A DNA stretch of 52,843 nucleotides, taken from the NCBI GenBank assembly GCA_019637695.1, contig JAHBVG010000043.1:1-52843 (forward strand), given 5' to 3'. The translations under genes and the position numbers were made by a program. Every line of letters starts with the position of its first letter. The stretch's first letter is position 1. The stretch comes from Caldilineaceae bacterium. Lineage in GTDB: Bacteria; Chloroflexota; Anaerolineae; Caldilineales; Caldilineaceae. The notes below the pieces were generated by a model that saw only the letters and a list, made by a program, of their open reading frames with translations, was not told the origin of the DNA and made no database searches. Positions 40,323 through 49,168 of this stretch are shown here, piece after piece.

Positions 40323-42014
40323 CTATCCCTTCTTCTGCCGCACTGTCATTGAGATGACGATGCTGCGGAAGGGGGCGTGAAGATCGTTCTCTTCGAGGTA
40401 TTCGACAGATTCGATCCGGCAATCGAGGATGAGATCTTTGCCGTGAAGCTTAAAGGTTACACCCGGCGCGGCCACCAGTGGATCCCCGGTGACGGTGCCG
40501 CTGTTGAAAACTTTGCCGGTGAGATTGTCCCAATTCATACTACGGCTGACGATTAATTGATTGTAGGTATGCAGGTGGATGCGGTCGTAGAACCAGACAT
40601 CAAGCACCTGGACTTTGTCACTGCTGGCGGCTTTGGGATCGAGTTCTTTATCGATGCCCATGCCGCACGCCCCCAACAATTCGTTGTTTGCCGTAATGAT
40701 GAAACTTTCGTCGTAGTCGGCGATCCCATATTGATATTGGGCGGTGAAGCGGTTGAGCGCATCATCGCGTTCCGGCGGATCTTTCTTCCAGAAGGTGGTC
40801 AGCCTGTCCTGAAGGTTGTTGCGTCCGCTCTCTGCGTTGGCAGGGGGACGCGTTGGCTTGCTTACCGCTGTTGACGGCTTCCGCGGCTGCGATGGCTCTG
40901 TCGCTGGGCCGGGCAGCGGCGGAATGGCCGCAGCGGGCTTCTCCTCATCTTGTTCTGTGTTTGGAGGCGCTGCCTCTGGCGCCGGTGGATCAGGGGTGGA
41001 CCGGGGCGTCTCTTCAAACGGGGATGGGTAGGTCGCTACGCGCGGGCGCTCTGCTGTGTCGAACCCTCCATCATCGATGGATTCTTCGATCTCTTCAACT
41101 TCCTCGTCATCGTCCGTATCCTCGTCGTCAGCATAATCGTCGTCGGCATCGTCATAAGTATCATCGTCGTAGACAGCGTGGGGGTCGATGATGTGATCTT
41201 CGAAGGTGACATCATCCTCGTCCACCGTGACTTCGGTCTCAAAAACAACGGGCGTGGATTCGCTCAACGGCGGCGGCTTGACAGTAACGTTTACTTTGAC
41301 CGGGCGCGATGCGGTCGGTTCGGGCGGCGCGTCGTCCCCTATCATTGTGCGCCATTTTGCCAACCGCTCCGCTTCGCTGGCCTGATGAAGCGTGTCCATA
41401 TAGGGATCGTTATCTGCGCTGACGTCCGCGGCGACCCCGCCATCCGTGATGAGTTCCTCTTCCTCACGGCGACGCAATAGAAACTGGTATGCAATCCAAA
41501 GACCGCCAATCACGAGGAGGAGCGCGGTGAGGGTTACCATAAGCCAGGGTAGCCAGCCGACTTCCGGCTCAGCGGCGATGATCCCCTGGCCGGGCTGGGC
41601 GGCGCCCCCTTGCAAGGATTGGATAATCGCATCTTCCTCGCCCAACGCCGCCGCCAATGTACGCAGGTTGATCTCAGCGACGGCGCTGGCCGCGCTCGGA
41701 TTGTCCTGATAGAAGCGGATGGCGTCTGCAATCGCCGCTGCCGGATTTTGCAGTTGGCCTATGCGCGCCAGCGTGATTTCTGGGTTCTGCCCGCCGGCGG
41801 CGACATACGAATCTGCCAGCGCGGCTAAGTAGTGCGCACGCAGATCTGGACGCAGATCGTCGAGGATGGCGTTACTGCGTTCCACAGGCCACACCACCCA
41901 ACCGATGAAAAGGCCAAGTAGCAGCCCCAGCAATCCTATTGCCACCAGACGGCCCAACTCAGTCCGCTGTTCAGGTGTGTAACCGTAGATTGTGCGCCGA
42001 ATTCGTTTTACCAT
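40323..42014 (-). CDS. Two-TM membrane protein with long acidic linker, unknown function
   Basis: The 563 residues have a TM helix at about 25-43 (VAIGLLGLLLGLFIGWVVW), an extracytoplasmic helical domain (50-150), and a second TM at about 157-177 (WLMVTLTALLLVIGGLWIAY) followed by RRREEEE. A cytoplasmic linker is extremely rich in Asp and Glu (about residues 255-315, decoded near 41060-41250) and then in Pro. The C-terminal 165 residues form a beta-rich domain (FIITANNELLGACGMGIDKEL, VLDVWFYDRIHLHTYNQLIV, FRSIVISMTVRQKKG). I recognise no family. Membrane tethering of a cytoplasmic binding domain is the most that can be inferred. Confidence 0.65.
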   Translation of the reverse strand: MVKRIRRTIYGYTPEQRTELGRLVAIGLLGLLLGLFIGWVVWPVERSNAILDDLRPDLRAHYLAALADSYVAAGGQNPEITLARIGQLQNPAAAIADAIRFYQDNPSAASAVAEINLRTLAAALGEEDAIIQSLQGGAAQPGQGIIAAEPEVGWLPWLMVTLTALLLVIGGLWIAYQFLLRRREEEELITDGGVAADVSADNDPYMDTLHQASEAERLAKWRTMIGDDAPPEPTASRPVKVNVTVKPPPLSESTPVVFETEVTVDEDDVTFEDHIIDPHAVYDDDTYDDADDDYADDEDTDDDEEVEEIEESIDDGGFDTAERPRVATYPSPFEETPRSTPDPPAPEAAPPNTEQDEEKPAAAIPPLPGPATEPSQPRKPSTAVSKPTRPPANAESGRNNLQDRLTTFWKKDPPERDDALNRFTAQYQYGIADYDESFIITANNELLGACGMGIDKELDPKAASSDKVQVLDVWFYDRIHLHTYNQLIVSRSMNWDNLTGKVFNSGTVTGDPLVAAPGVTFKLHGKDLILDCRIESVEYLEENDLHAPFRSIVISMTVRQKKG

Positions 42015-42078
42015 AGGAAGCTCAATTTCTTCGACAGAAGTTGATGGCTTATGGATTTATTAGGCTTAACACCAACCC

Positions 42079-43158
42079 CTACAACAGATCAAGCCGATCG
42101 CGGTTTTGTAACTCATCGACCACTTGCTTGACTTGCTGGATCTGTTCTTTGTGACCGATCAGCAGCGCATCCCCTGTATCGACGACTACCAGGTTGTCCA
42201 CGCCAACCAGGGCGATGATCCGATTTCCGCCGGAGATGATGTTCCCGCGGCTGGCGATGAAGACGGAATCGCCCTGAACCAGGCAATTCCCCTGTTCATC
42301 CGCCGGACGCAACGTCTCCAATGTATCCCAACTGCCCACATCATTCCAGCCCGCATCCAGAGGAACAACGGCAACCTGCCCCGCTCCTTCCATAATACCA
42401 TGATCGATGGAGATGTTGGGCAGCGTCGGCCAGACCTCCTGCAAGACCGGCGTCGCCTGGTCGGTATCCAGCGCCGCTTCAATACGCAGAAGGCCAGCGT
42501 AAAGCTCAGGAAGCTGGCGTTCAAACTCGCCGAGCAAGAGATCGACGCGACTGATGAAGTTGCCAACGTTCCAATAGTAGCCGCCCTCGCTCAAAAAGCG
42601 CTGGGCTGTGGCGAGATCCGGCTTTTCTAAAAAGCGTTCGACGCCGAAGACAGGCCAATCCCCAGGGATGGTCAGCGCTGAATGGCTGCGCTTAATGTAT
42701 CCATAACCGGTGTGTGGGAACTCAGGTTCAGCGCCGAGGATAGCCAGATATCCGGCCTGGGCGGCGATTTCGGCCTGCTGTAAGATCGTGCAATAGTGAG
42801 CTTCATCGCCAAAAACATGATCGGCATGGAGAATGGCGATGACAGCGTCGGGATCGCGCTTGCGCAGGTGAATACAGGCCAGCCCAATCGCCGGCGCCGT
42901 ACTACGCCCGCTGGGTTCCACTAGAATATTCGCCGCGGGGAGCGCTGGGATCTGCTGCGCAGCCAGAGAACGATACTGTTCGCCTGTCAGAATAAAGGTG
43001 CGGTCAGGCGTCACCAAATGGGCGATCCTTGATACAGTTGCCTGAATCATCGTCTGTCCGCTGCCGGTAATATCGGCAAACTGCTTCGGAAGAGAACGGC
43101 GGCTGCGCGGCCACAGACGGGTCCCCACGCCACCGGCTAAAATTGCTGCGTACATCAT
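42079..43158 (-). CDS. manC: Mannose-1-phosphate guanylyltransferase
   Basis: GAGGT precedes ATGATG at 43158/43155; the open frame to 43203 runs into repeat DNA. The 359-residue enzyme begins MYAAILAGGVGTRLWPRSRRSLPKQF, the nucleotidyltransferase signature, then VEPSGRSTAPAIGLA, AILHADHVF and PHTGYGYIKR, with FLEKPD for sugar binding and DAGWNDVGSWDTL near the C-terminus. It makes GDP-mannose from mannose-1-phosphate and GTP for glycans. It lacks the C-terminal phosphomannose isomerase half of bifunctional ManC/AlgA proteins. Confidence 0.92.
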   Translation of the reverse strand: MMYAAILAGGVGTRLWPRSRRSLPKQFADITGSGQTMIQATVSRIAHLVTPDRTFILTGEQYRSLAAQQIPALPAANILVEPSGRSTAPAIGLACIHLRKRDPDAVIAILHADHVFGDEAHYCTILQQAEIAAQAGYLAILGAEPEFPHTGYGYIKRSHSALTIPGDWPVFGVERFLEKPDLATAQRFLSEGGYYWNVGNFISRVDLLLGEFERQLPELYAGLLRIEAALDTDQATPVLQEVWPTLPNISIDHGIMEGAGQVAVVPLDAGWNDVGSWDTLETLRPADEQGNCLVQGDSVFIASRGNIISGGNRIIALVGVDNLVVVDTGDALLIGHKEQIQQVKQVVDELQNRDRLDLL

Positions 43159-43192
43159 TGTACCTCGGGGGTAATGAGTTGAAATGAGAAAC

Positions 43193-43278
43193 GTGATTCG
43201 CAATGCGAGTTGCGAGTTGCAAATTTGCCACCTGCAACCCCGCTACTCCTCACCACTTTTGCCTTTTGCCTTTGCCTT
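43193..43278. repeat. Short heptamer-like runs before R3
   Basis: TGCGAGT repeats twice in tandem near 43204-43219, and TTTTGCC/TTTGCC units follow at 43255-43277. A third set (CTAACTG, CTACCTG, CTTCCTG units) lies at 43410-43440. The types differ, but the seven-base period is the same. Confidence 0.5.
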
Positions 43279-43393
43279 GTAACTATACGGGACGGGTAAG
43301 GGCACGGGTGGGGGCGGGAAGCATGCTCGCCATGAACCTGATGTTTGAGCTCGCCCCCACCCGTGCCCCTACGGTATATGGCTGTATAGTTAC
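43279..43393. repeat. R3 element (115 bp, MITE-like)
   Basis: Perfect 10-bp terminal inverted repeats GTAACTATAC (43279-43288) and GTATAGTTAC (43384-43393) enclose inner arms GTAAGGGCACGGGTGGGGGC (from 43296) and GCCCCCACCCGTGCCCCTAC (to 43372) with one mismatch. There is no ORF and no second copy in the window. Confidence 0.7.
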
Positions 43394-43440
43394 TTTGCCT
43401 TTGCTTTCTGCCCTAACTGCTAACTGCTACCTGCTTCCTG

Positions 43441-44526
43441 CTACGCCCTCACATACCGCATTGGACCTACCTGACGCACAAGCCCTTTTAGCTCCATCAT
43501 CGTCAACAGACCGGTGACCTGTGATGCGACCAGCGTCAACTCCTGGACGATTTCATCCACATGTTTGGGTTCGGCTGAGAGGTAGCTGAGTACTTTGGCC
43601 TCGCCAGGATCAGCGGCCACGGTAGTGCGCATTTCGCTCTGGGCCGACACCCGCTCCAAATCGAGCAAGTCGAGGACGTCCGTCACTGAGAGCAGCGGCA
43701 TCGCGCCATTCTGGATCAACTGGTTACAGCCCAAACTGCCAGGGTGCAGAATCGAACCAGGGACGGCAAAGACTTCACGGCCCTGTTCAGCGGCAAATTT
43801 CGCCGTGATCAGCGCGCCGCTTCGTTCCCCAGCCTCGACCACCACCACACAGAGGCTCAGGCCGCTGATAATGCGATTCCTCGGCGGAAAGTTGTTCGCC
43901 TCTGGCTTTGTCCCCAGCGGATACTCGCTGATAATGGCGCCGTGGCGCAAAATTGCCTCGGCCAGAGACCGATTGCTGGCCGGGTAGACCTGATCGACCC
44001 CGCTGCCCAGGACGGCAAGCGTGCGCCCTCCCGCATCCGCAGCGGATTGGTGCGCAATCGCATCCACACCCAGCGCCAATCCACTGACCACAGTGACGCC
44101 GTTGCGAGCCAGCTCACACGCCAACGTATGCGCCACTTCACGCCCATACGCCGACGCCCGACGTGTCCCCACAACAGCCACGGCGCAACTATCTACCGGC
44201 TGCAATTCCCCCCGCACATAGAGGACCGGCGGCGGGTGCGGCGTTTGGCGCAAATTGTGTGGATAATCAGCATCGTCCCAGGTGAGGATGGCGACGCCAG
44301 ATTCGATCAGCCGTTGCCATTCGGCTTCTAGATCGAGTGTGCGCCGGACGGTGAGCAGATTCTCCAATGTCCGTCGATCCAGCCCCGATGCCTTCAACTG
44401 CTGGATCGGCGCGCGCCATGCCTGTTCGACAGTGCCACAGCTTTCTAACAATGCGGTCAGCCGCGCTGGGCCAATGCCAGGAACCCGGTTGAAGGCGATC
44501 CAATAGGCTTTTTCATTCACAGGCAT
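43441..44526 (-). CDS. dprA: DNA-processing protein DprA
   Basis: The 361 residues start with a helix-hairpin-helix-like segment (YWIAFNRVPGIGPARLTALLESCG), then the DprA Rossmann domain: AVVGTRRASAYGREVA, VTVVSGLALGVDAIAHQSA, GRTLAVLGSGVDQVYPASNRSL, FPPRNRIISGLS, VVVEAGERSGALITAKFAAEQGREVFAVPG. A C-terminal winged-helix (KVLSYLSAEPKHVDEIVQEL) completes it. DprA loads RecA on incoming single strands in natural transformation. No other competence gene lies nearby. The 3' end runs into heptamer-like DNA. Confidence 0.95.
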   Translation of the reverse strand: MPVNEKAYWIAFNRVPGIGPARLTALLESCGTVEQAWRAPIQQLKASGLDRRTLENLLTVRRTLDLEAEWQRLIESGVAILTWDDADYPHNLRQTPHPPPVLYVRGELQPVDSCAVAVVGTRRASAYGREVAHTLACELARNGVTVVSGLALGVDAIAHQSAADAGGRTLAVLGSGVDQVYPASNRSLAEAILRHGAIISEYPLGTKPEANNFPPRNRIISGLSLCVVVVEAGERSGALITAKFAAEQGREVFAVPGSILHPGSLGCNQLIQNGAMPLLSVTDVLDLLDLERVSAQSEMRTTVAADPGEAKVLSYLSAEPKHVDEIVQELTLVASQVTGLLTMMELKGLVRQVGPMRYVRA

Positions 44527-44620
44527 AGATCACCTGAAGGCATCGCAATGGAAGGACAAAGAGAGTCTGATTGGAGGGGAGAATAGTAGATGGTCTACTA
44601 TTTGTCAAACCACCTTTGAT

Positions 44621-45250
44621 TTACTCCTCCGCTTCAAGGAGACCGGGCATGAGGTGAATGGTGAGTACGCCTGCCTCTAGATCGACACGCTGGACAATTT
44701 CGGCAATGGCAGGGATCAATACTTCGCGCCCGCGGTTCACCCCTTCGGCGGGTTTCACAACGTAGACTTCATTCGCGCCTGTAAAGAGTACATCCTGGAT
44801 TGTGCCCAGCACCTGCCCCTCGTCTGTGTGAACGCGGAGTCCGATGATCTGGTGGATGAAGTAAGTGTCTTCCTCAAGCTCGGCGGCCTCACCTTCTGGG
44901 ATATAAATCCAGGTTCCGCGCATAGCCTCGGCTTCATCCCGGTCTGCAATATGATCAAAGCGCACAAGGATGCGTCCTTTGTGCGGGCGCGAGGTGATGA
45001 TATTGGCGACTTCCATCTCCTCACCCAGCAGCACCGTTTCCCCTTCGGCAAAGCGCTGATCGGGGAAGTCCGTATAAGGTTCAATGGTGACATCGCCGCG
45101 GATCCCATGCGCGCCGATGATGACGCCCACCGCCAGATGGCCTGCTGGCACCTGGGAAGCCTGTTGCTGGCGGCTGCTCGGCTGCCCTCCACGTGGACGC
45201 CGCCGCCGGATTGGGCGGCCTTCACCGCCATCGTTTGCTGCCTCTGTCAT
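44621..45250 (-). CDS. rimM: Ribosome maturation factor RimM
   Basis: The 209 residues carry an N-terminal basic, Gln-rich extension (about 38 residues) and the RimM barrel (VGVIIGAHGIRGDVTIEPYTDFPDQRF), then the PRC-barrel (YFIHQIIGLRVHTDEGQVLGTIQDVLFTGANEVYVV and LIPAIAEIVQRVDL). RimM binds S19 and helps assemble the 30S head. It is the last gene of the ffh-rpsP-khpA-rimM cluster, separated from khpA by a terminator-like hairpin. Confidence 0.92.
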   Translation of the reverse strand: MTEAANDGGEGRPIRRRRPRGGQPSSRQQQASQVPAGHLAVGVIIGAHGIRGDVTIEPYTDFPDQRFAEGETVLLGEEMEVANIITSRPHKGRILVRFDHIADRDEAEAMRGTWIYIPEGEAAELEEDTYFIHQIIGLRVHTDEGQVLGTIQDVLFTGANEVYVVKPAEGVNRGREVLIPAIAEIVQRVDLEAGVLTIHLMPGLLEAEE

Positions 45251-45267
45251 GCTTCCTCGCTTTCAAA

Positions 45268-45301
45268 AAAACAGCGGAAGGTTGGATCCCTCCGCTGTTT
45301 T
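45268..45301 (-). terminator. Terminator or attenuator between khpA and rimM
   Basis: AAAACAGCGGA and TCCGCTGTTTT form a perfect 11-bp stem with a 12-nt loop; on the minus strand it runs into seven T. It ends 18 nt before the rimM start codon. Confidence 0.75.
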
Positions 45302-45342
45302 ACGACCACTCAGTTGAAAAAATCCTACAGACGCGCCAGCCG

Positions 45343-45570
45343 TTATTGGATCTTCAATGAAATCTGCCGGCCATCGCGCATCGCTGGGACGCGTAAAACA
45401 TTGCGCATGGCATTCGCCACCCGTCCACCCTTGCCGATGACCCGACCGGCATCATCCGGCGAAACTTCCAGGCGAATCATCACCCGATCGCGCTGTGTCC
45501 GTTTGGAAACACGAACCTGGTCTGGGTTTTCCACCAGCGCTTTGGCCATGAATTCAACCAGATCTTCCAT
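45343..45570 (-). CDS. khpA: KH-domain RNA-binding protein
   Basis: AAGGAGGGATCG precedes the ATG. The 75 residues are one type II KH domain with the GxxG loop in GRVIGKGGRVANAMRNVLR. KhpA partners with KhpB/EloR in other bacteria and binds small RNAs and mRNAs. The position between rpsP and rimM is conserved in many bacteria. Confidence 0.93.
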   Translation of the reverse strand: MEDLVEFMAKALVENPDQVRVSKRTQRDRVMIRLEVSPDDAGRVIGKGGRVANAMRNVLRVPAMRDGRQISLKIQ

Positions 45571-45658
45571 CGATCCCTCCTTCTACAAGGGGTGGGTTGC
45601 TTTTTGTCATGCCACGCTTCGCTGAGCAGCCATGACCCGAATTTCGGTAAGGCTCTCT

Positions 45659-45955
45659 TTACGCAACAGCTTCCGGCGCAGCTTCTTCTGCCGGGCGAAT
45701 AACCTTACCCGCGCTGTCCACGATTCCCTGCCGTTTGAGCAACTGCGCAACGGCGTCACTGGCCTGGGCGCCGTGGCTCAGCCAGTGGGCGGCCCGGTCT
45801 GCCTTCAACTCAATGGTGGGCGGCTCAGTCAGGGGATTGTAGGTGCCAATGGTCTCAATGAAGCGACCATCGCGTGCATTCCGCTGATCAGAAACAACAA
45901 TACGGTAAAACGGTTTCTTTTTTGCGCCCATACGGCGCAGGCGAATACGAACCAC
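45659..45955 (-). CDS. rpsP: 30S ribosomal protein S16
   Basis: The start is GTG at 45955, with AAAGGAG 10-12 nt upstream. The protein reads MVRIRLRRMGAKKKPFYRIVV with RDGRFIETIGTYNP and RAAHWLSHGAQASDAV, the S16 signature. The 98-residue length includes a C-terminal Ala/Glu tail. It follows ffh by 105 nt. Confidence 0.96.
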   Translation of the reverse strand: MVRIRLRRMGAKKKPFYRIVVSDQRNARDGRFIETIGTYNPLTEPPTIELKADRAAHWLSHGAQASDAVAQLLKRQGIVDSAGKVIRPAEEAAPEAVA

Positions 45956-46060
45956 TACGCTCTTGCTCCTTTTGAATCAAATAATGTTTCTATAGGTAAC
46001 GATATCAGAATTAGTTTAATCGAGACACGTGAAAATGGGTCAAATTTAGGTCTGGTCTGT

Positions 46061-47431
46061 TTAACGCATCCCGCTAAACATGTCCATAAAGTTGCCGCCC
46101 AACATGCCTCGACCGTTGCGGCGTTTGCCTTTTTTGCCTTTGCCCATGATTCCCATTTGCTTCATCATCTTGCGCATTTCGCGGAACTGCTTGACCAACT
46201 GGTTGACATCCTGAACCGTGGTACCGCTGCCCAGGGCAATGCGCCGGCGGCGGCTGCCGTTGAGGATATCTGGGTTCTGGCGTTCGTAGATCGTCATGCT
46301 GTTGATGACGGCTTCGACTCGCTTCAGATTTTTCGTCGCTTCCATTGGATCGACATCTTTAGCCATCTGGTTCATGCCGGGGATCATCTTGAGCAGATCG
46401 GTCACCGACCCCAGCTTTTTGATCTGCCGTAGTTGATCGAGGAAATCTTCAAAGTCGAAATCCCCCTCGGCCAGCTTGGCCTCCATCGCCGCGGCGTCTT
46501 CTTCGGTGATACTTTCCTGCGCCCTTTCGATCAGGGTCAGGATGTCCCCCATGCCGAGGATGCGACTTGCCATCCGATCCGGCTGGAAAGGTTCCAACCC
46601 GTCCAACTTCTCACTCGTCGCCAGGAATTTAATAGGGACGCCGGTCACTTCGCGGATGCTCAAGGCCGCGCCGCCGCGGGCGTCGCCGTCGATCTTGGTC
46701 ATCACCAGTCCGCTGATGGGCACGCGCTTGTTGAAGCCATCGGCAACCTGCACCGCTTCCTGACCTGTCATGGCATCCACCACCAGCAGCACATCGGTGG
46801 GTTTGGTCACCAGCCGCACCTGCTCCAGTTCCTGCATCATCTCGTCGTTGATTTGGAGACGGCCGGCGGTGTCAAGAAGTACCACGGTGTAGGCTTTTTC
46901 ACGCGCCAGCCGTAGCGCGTTGCGCGCAATCGTGGCCGCGGGCACTTGCGTCCCTTCACTGTGGACGGGAATGTCGATCTGCTGGCCCAAGACTTCCAAC
47001 TGGCGGATAGCGGCAGGACGGTAGATGTCGGCAGCCACCAACAGCGGACGTTGGCCCGCTTTGCGCAACCGCAGCGCCAATTTGGCGGCGGTTGTTGTCT
47101 TCCCTGCGCCTTGCAGACCCACCAACATGATGACCGAAGGCTGGCCCGAAAGGTTCAACGGGGCCGGTTTGCCCAATAGTTCGATCAATTCTTCGTTGAC
47201 GATCTTGACGACCTGCTGTGCTGGTGTGAGGCTGTTCATCACCTCCACGCCAATCGCCCGTTCCTTAATGCGGTTTACAAACTCTTTGACGACTTTATAA
47301 TTGACGTCCGCTTCGAGCAGCGCCAGACGCACCTCGCGCAGCGCGTTATTCACATCGCTCTCAGAGAGCTTGCCGTGACTGGCGAGTTGACCAAAGACGG
47401 CTTGGAGTTTATCGGATAGGCTTTCGAACAC
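46061..47431 (-). CDS. ffh: Signal recognition particle protein
   Basis: The 456 residues have the N domain (1-85), the GTPase G domain with P-loop GLQGAGKTTTAAKLA, DTAGR and TKIDGDARGG, and the Met-rich M domain (GMNQMAKDVDPMEATKNLKR, FREMRKMMKQMGIMGKGKKGKR) that binds signal peptides and 4.5S RNA. It targets nascent membrane proteins. It is the first gene of the cluster with rpsP, khpA and rimM. No 4.5S RNA gene was recognised in the window. Confidence 0.97.
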   Translation of the reverse strand: MFESLSDKLQAVFGQLASHGKLSESDVNNALREVRLALLEADVNYKVVKEFVNRIKERAIGVEVMNSLTPAQQVVKIVNEELIELLGKPAPLNLSGQPSVIMLVGLQGAGKTTTAAKLALRLRKAGQRPLLVAADIYRPAAIRQLEVLGQQIDIPVHSEGTQVPAATIARNALRLAREKAYTVVLLDTAGRLQINDEMMQELEQVRLVTKPTDVLLVVDAMTGQEAVQVADGFNKRVPISGLVMTKIDGDARGGAALSIREVTGVPIKFLATSEKLDGLEPFQPDRMASRILGMGDILTLIERAQESITEEDAAAMEAKLAEGDFDFEDFLDQLRQIKKLGSVTDLLKMIPGMNQMAKDVDPMEATKNLKRVEAVINSMTIYERQNPDILNGSRRRRIALGSGTTVQDVNQLVKQFREMRKMMKQMGIMGKGKKGKRRNGRGMLGGNFMDMFSGMR

Positions 47432-47540
47432 AGAAATATCCTAATGGACTCAGGAAAGACAAATCAACTGTACCCACCATTTGAGTACCGATCCTGAATT
47501 TTACTCTAGAATAGTGGGTGGGTCAAACCAGAGATTGGGG

Positions 47541-47576
47541 GAATGGTGATCGGGGATTGGGGCTCGGGGATTGGGG
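47541..47576 (+). repeat. Heptamer array with four G4 runs (STRR-like)
   Basis: GGGGATT and GGGGCTC units place four GGGG runs at 47552-47555, 47559-47562, 47566-47569 and 47573-47576, separated by 3 nt each, the ideal spacing for a G-quadruplex. C-rich mirror units follow at 47648-47673. Confidence 0.75.
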
Positions 47577-47588
47577 TAGAGCTTCTGA

Positions 47589-47641
47589 AATCTCCTAATC
47601 GCCTAATCTCCCATGACCGGAGATTAGGCGATTAGGAGATT
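47589..47641. repeat. Perfect 23-bp stem hairpin
   Basis: AATCTCCTAATCGCCTAATCTCC at 47589-47611 pairs exactly with 47619-47641 across a 7-nt loop. The arms are themselves built of CTAATC-type heptamers. No T-run follows, so it is not an ordinary terminator. Confidence 0.75.
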
Positions 47642-47675
47642 GTCAACCCAGTCCCCAATCCTCAATCCCCGATCA

Positions 47676-48071
47676 CTAAAACGCTACCCCTGCCACGAGG
47701 ATCACGTTGGCGTAGGGGGTGAATTCCCCGGTACGGATGATGGCGCGGCTGGACTGGGTACTCTGTTTGAACACTTCGTGGGGGACGCTCTCCATGGGGA
47801 TGTCGCCTAATCGATCGAGCAGTTGACGGCGCAGATCCGGGCTGACGCGTTCCATCTCGGCGGCGATGATTACCTTTTCCACTACCATCTCGCTCAGGAT
47901 GACTTCCACGACATCCAAAAAGCCCGGCAGACCCGGTTTTACCACCAGATCGATGCGTTGCGGACCAGCGGGGATGGGCAGTCCGGCATCGCCTACGGTG
48001 AGCGTATCCATATGGCCGAGGCGGGCGACTACGGCGGCAATCTCAGCATTCAAAATTCCTGTCTTCTTCAC
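47676..48071 (-). CDS. rbsD: D-ribose pyranase
   Basis: The 131 residues match RbsD: LNAEIAAVVARLGHMDTLTVGDAGLPIP holds the catalytic His, with a Glu-rich middle and the terminal EFTPYANVILVAGVAF. It converts beta-pyranose ribose to the furanose form for the kinase. It overlaps rbsK by 4 nt (ATGA), so the two are translationally coupled. No ribose ABC transporter gene is nearby. Confidence 0.95.
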   Translation of the reverse strand: MKKTGILNAEIAAVVARLGHMDTLTVGDAGLPIPAGPQRIDLVVKPGLPGFLDVVEVILSEMVVEKVIIAAEMERVSPDLRRQLLDRLGDIPMESVPHEVFKQSTQSSRAIIRTGEFTPYANVILVAGVAF

Positions 48072-48940
48072 GATAGCACCTCTGCCCGCATGGGGATCGA
48101 ATCCGCCGCGCCAGGACGTGTGACGCAGATGGCCGCGGCGCGTGCTGCCAACTGCAAGGCGTCTTCAACGTTTTCATCTGCGGCCAGCGCAGCCAGGAAG
48201 TAGCCAGTGAAGGTATCGCCGGCGGCGGTGGTGTCCACCGCCTGGATCTCTACGGCGGGTACATGGATCTGCGCGGCGCTGTCTGCGTAGATCGCGCCTG
48301 CCGCGCCCAGGGTCAACACCGTCGCTGCTTTGGGGAAGCGACGGCGCATGGCGCCAACGATGGCATCCGGCGTCGATGCGCCCGTCAGCGCCTCGGCCTC
48401 GGTTTCGTTGACGATGAAGATCGCCACCCCCTCCAGCGGATAGTCGAGGACTGCCTCTGTCATCGGCGCCGGGTTGAAGACAATGCGCATCCCCCGCTGC
48501 GCGCCGCGCCGCAGGATCCGATCCATGTTATTGATCTCGTTTTGCAGGAGCAGATAGTCGCCCGGCGCGGCGTGCGCCAACACCCGTTCCACATCCTCGG
48601 CGCTGATCGATTGGTTGGCCCCGCCGTAGAGGATAATGGCGTTTTCGCCGCTTGTGTCCACCTGAATCAGCGCATGGCCCGTGGGGATCTCAACTTGCGA
48701 CACGTCCTCGGTAGTGGCGCCCGCTTCGCGCAGCACGTCAAGGAGCCAGCCGCCCTCCGCTCCGATCTTGCCGGCGTGGCGGACCTGTGCGCCAGCCCGC
48801 GCCAGCGCAATCGATTGGTTGAATCCTTTGCCGCCAGCAAATTGCTGATAGGATCGGCTGGCAATCGTTTCCCCAGGGCGCACAAAATGATCGACCCGGT
48901 AGACGTGATCAATGTTAAGTGAACCAAAGTTGATGATCAT
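48068..48940 (-). CDS. rbsK: Ribokinase
   Basis: I place the start at 48940; the longer open frame (to 49021) reads into AT-rich repeat-like DNA. The 290 residues show PfkB signatures: GETIASRSYQQFAGGKGFNQSIALARAG and the anion-hole motif VDTTAAGDTFTGYFLAAL, the same DTTAAGD form as E. coli RbsK. It phosphorylates D-ribose at O5 using ATP. It is transcribed with rbsD. Confidence 0.93.
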   Translation of the reverse strand: MIINFGSLNIDHVYRVDHFVRPGETIASRSYQQFAGGKGFNQSIALARAGAQVRHAGKIGAEGGWLLDVLREAGATTEDVSQVEIPTGHALIQVDTSGENAIILYGGANQSISAEDVERVLAHAAPGDYLLLQNEINNMDRILRRGAQRGMRIVFNPAPMTEAVLDYPLEGVAIFIVNETEAEALTGASTPDAIVGAMRRRFPKAATVLTLGAAGAIYADSAAQIHVPAVEIQAVDTTAAGDTFTGYFLAALAADENVEDALQLAARAAAICVTRPGAADSIPMRAEVLS

Positions 48941-49168
48941 GGCGTGTTCCGTATTGAGTGTTCCGTGATTCGTAGTGCGTAGTAGTATATCACTCAGGAA
49001 ATTTTTGCGCCTGTTGACCACGATATCGAGTGCGTCCCAAGTTTAGGGCGAAGCGCCCACGATATCTATCCAATCCCCGATCCCCAATCCAAATTGTCTC
49101 TTCCCCCCGACAGTGCTATACTGAACAGTAGTCTCCGGTGTCACTCTCCACAGTGGAAAGGAGTCCGC

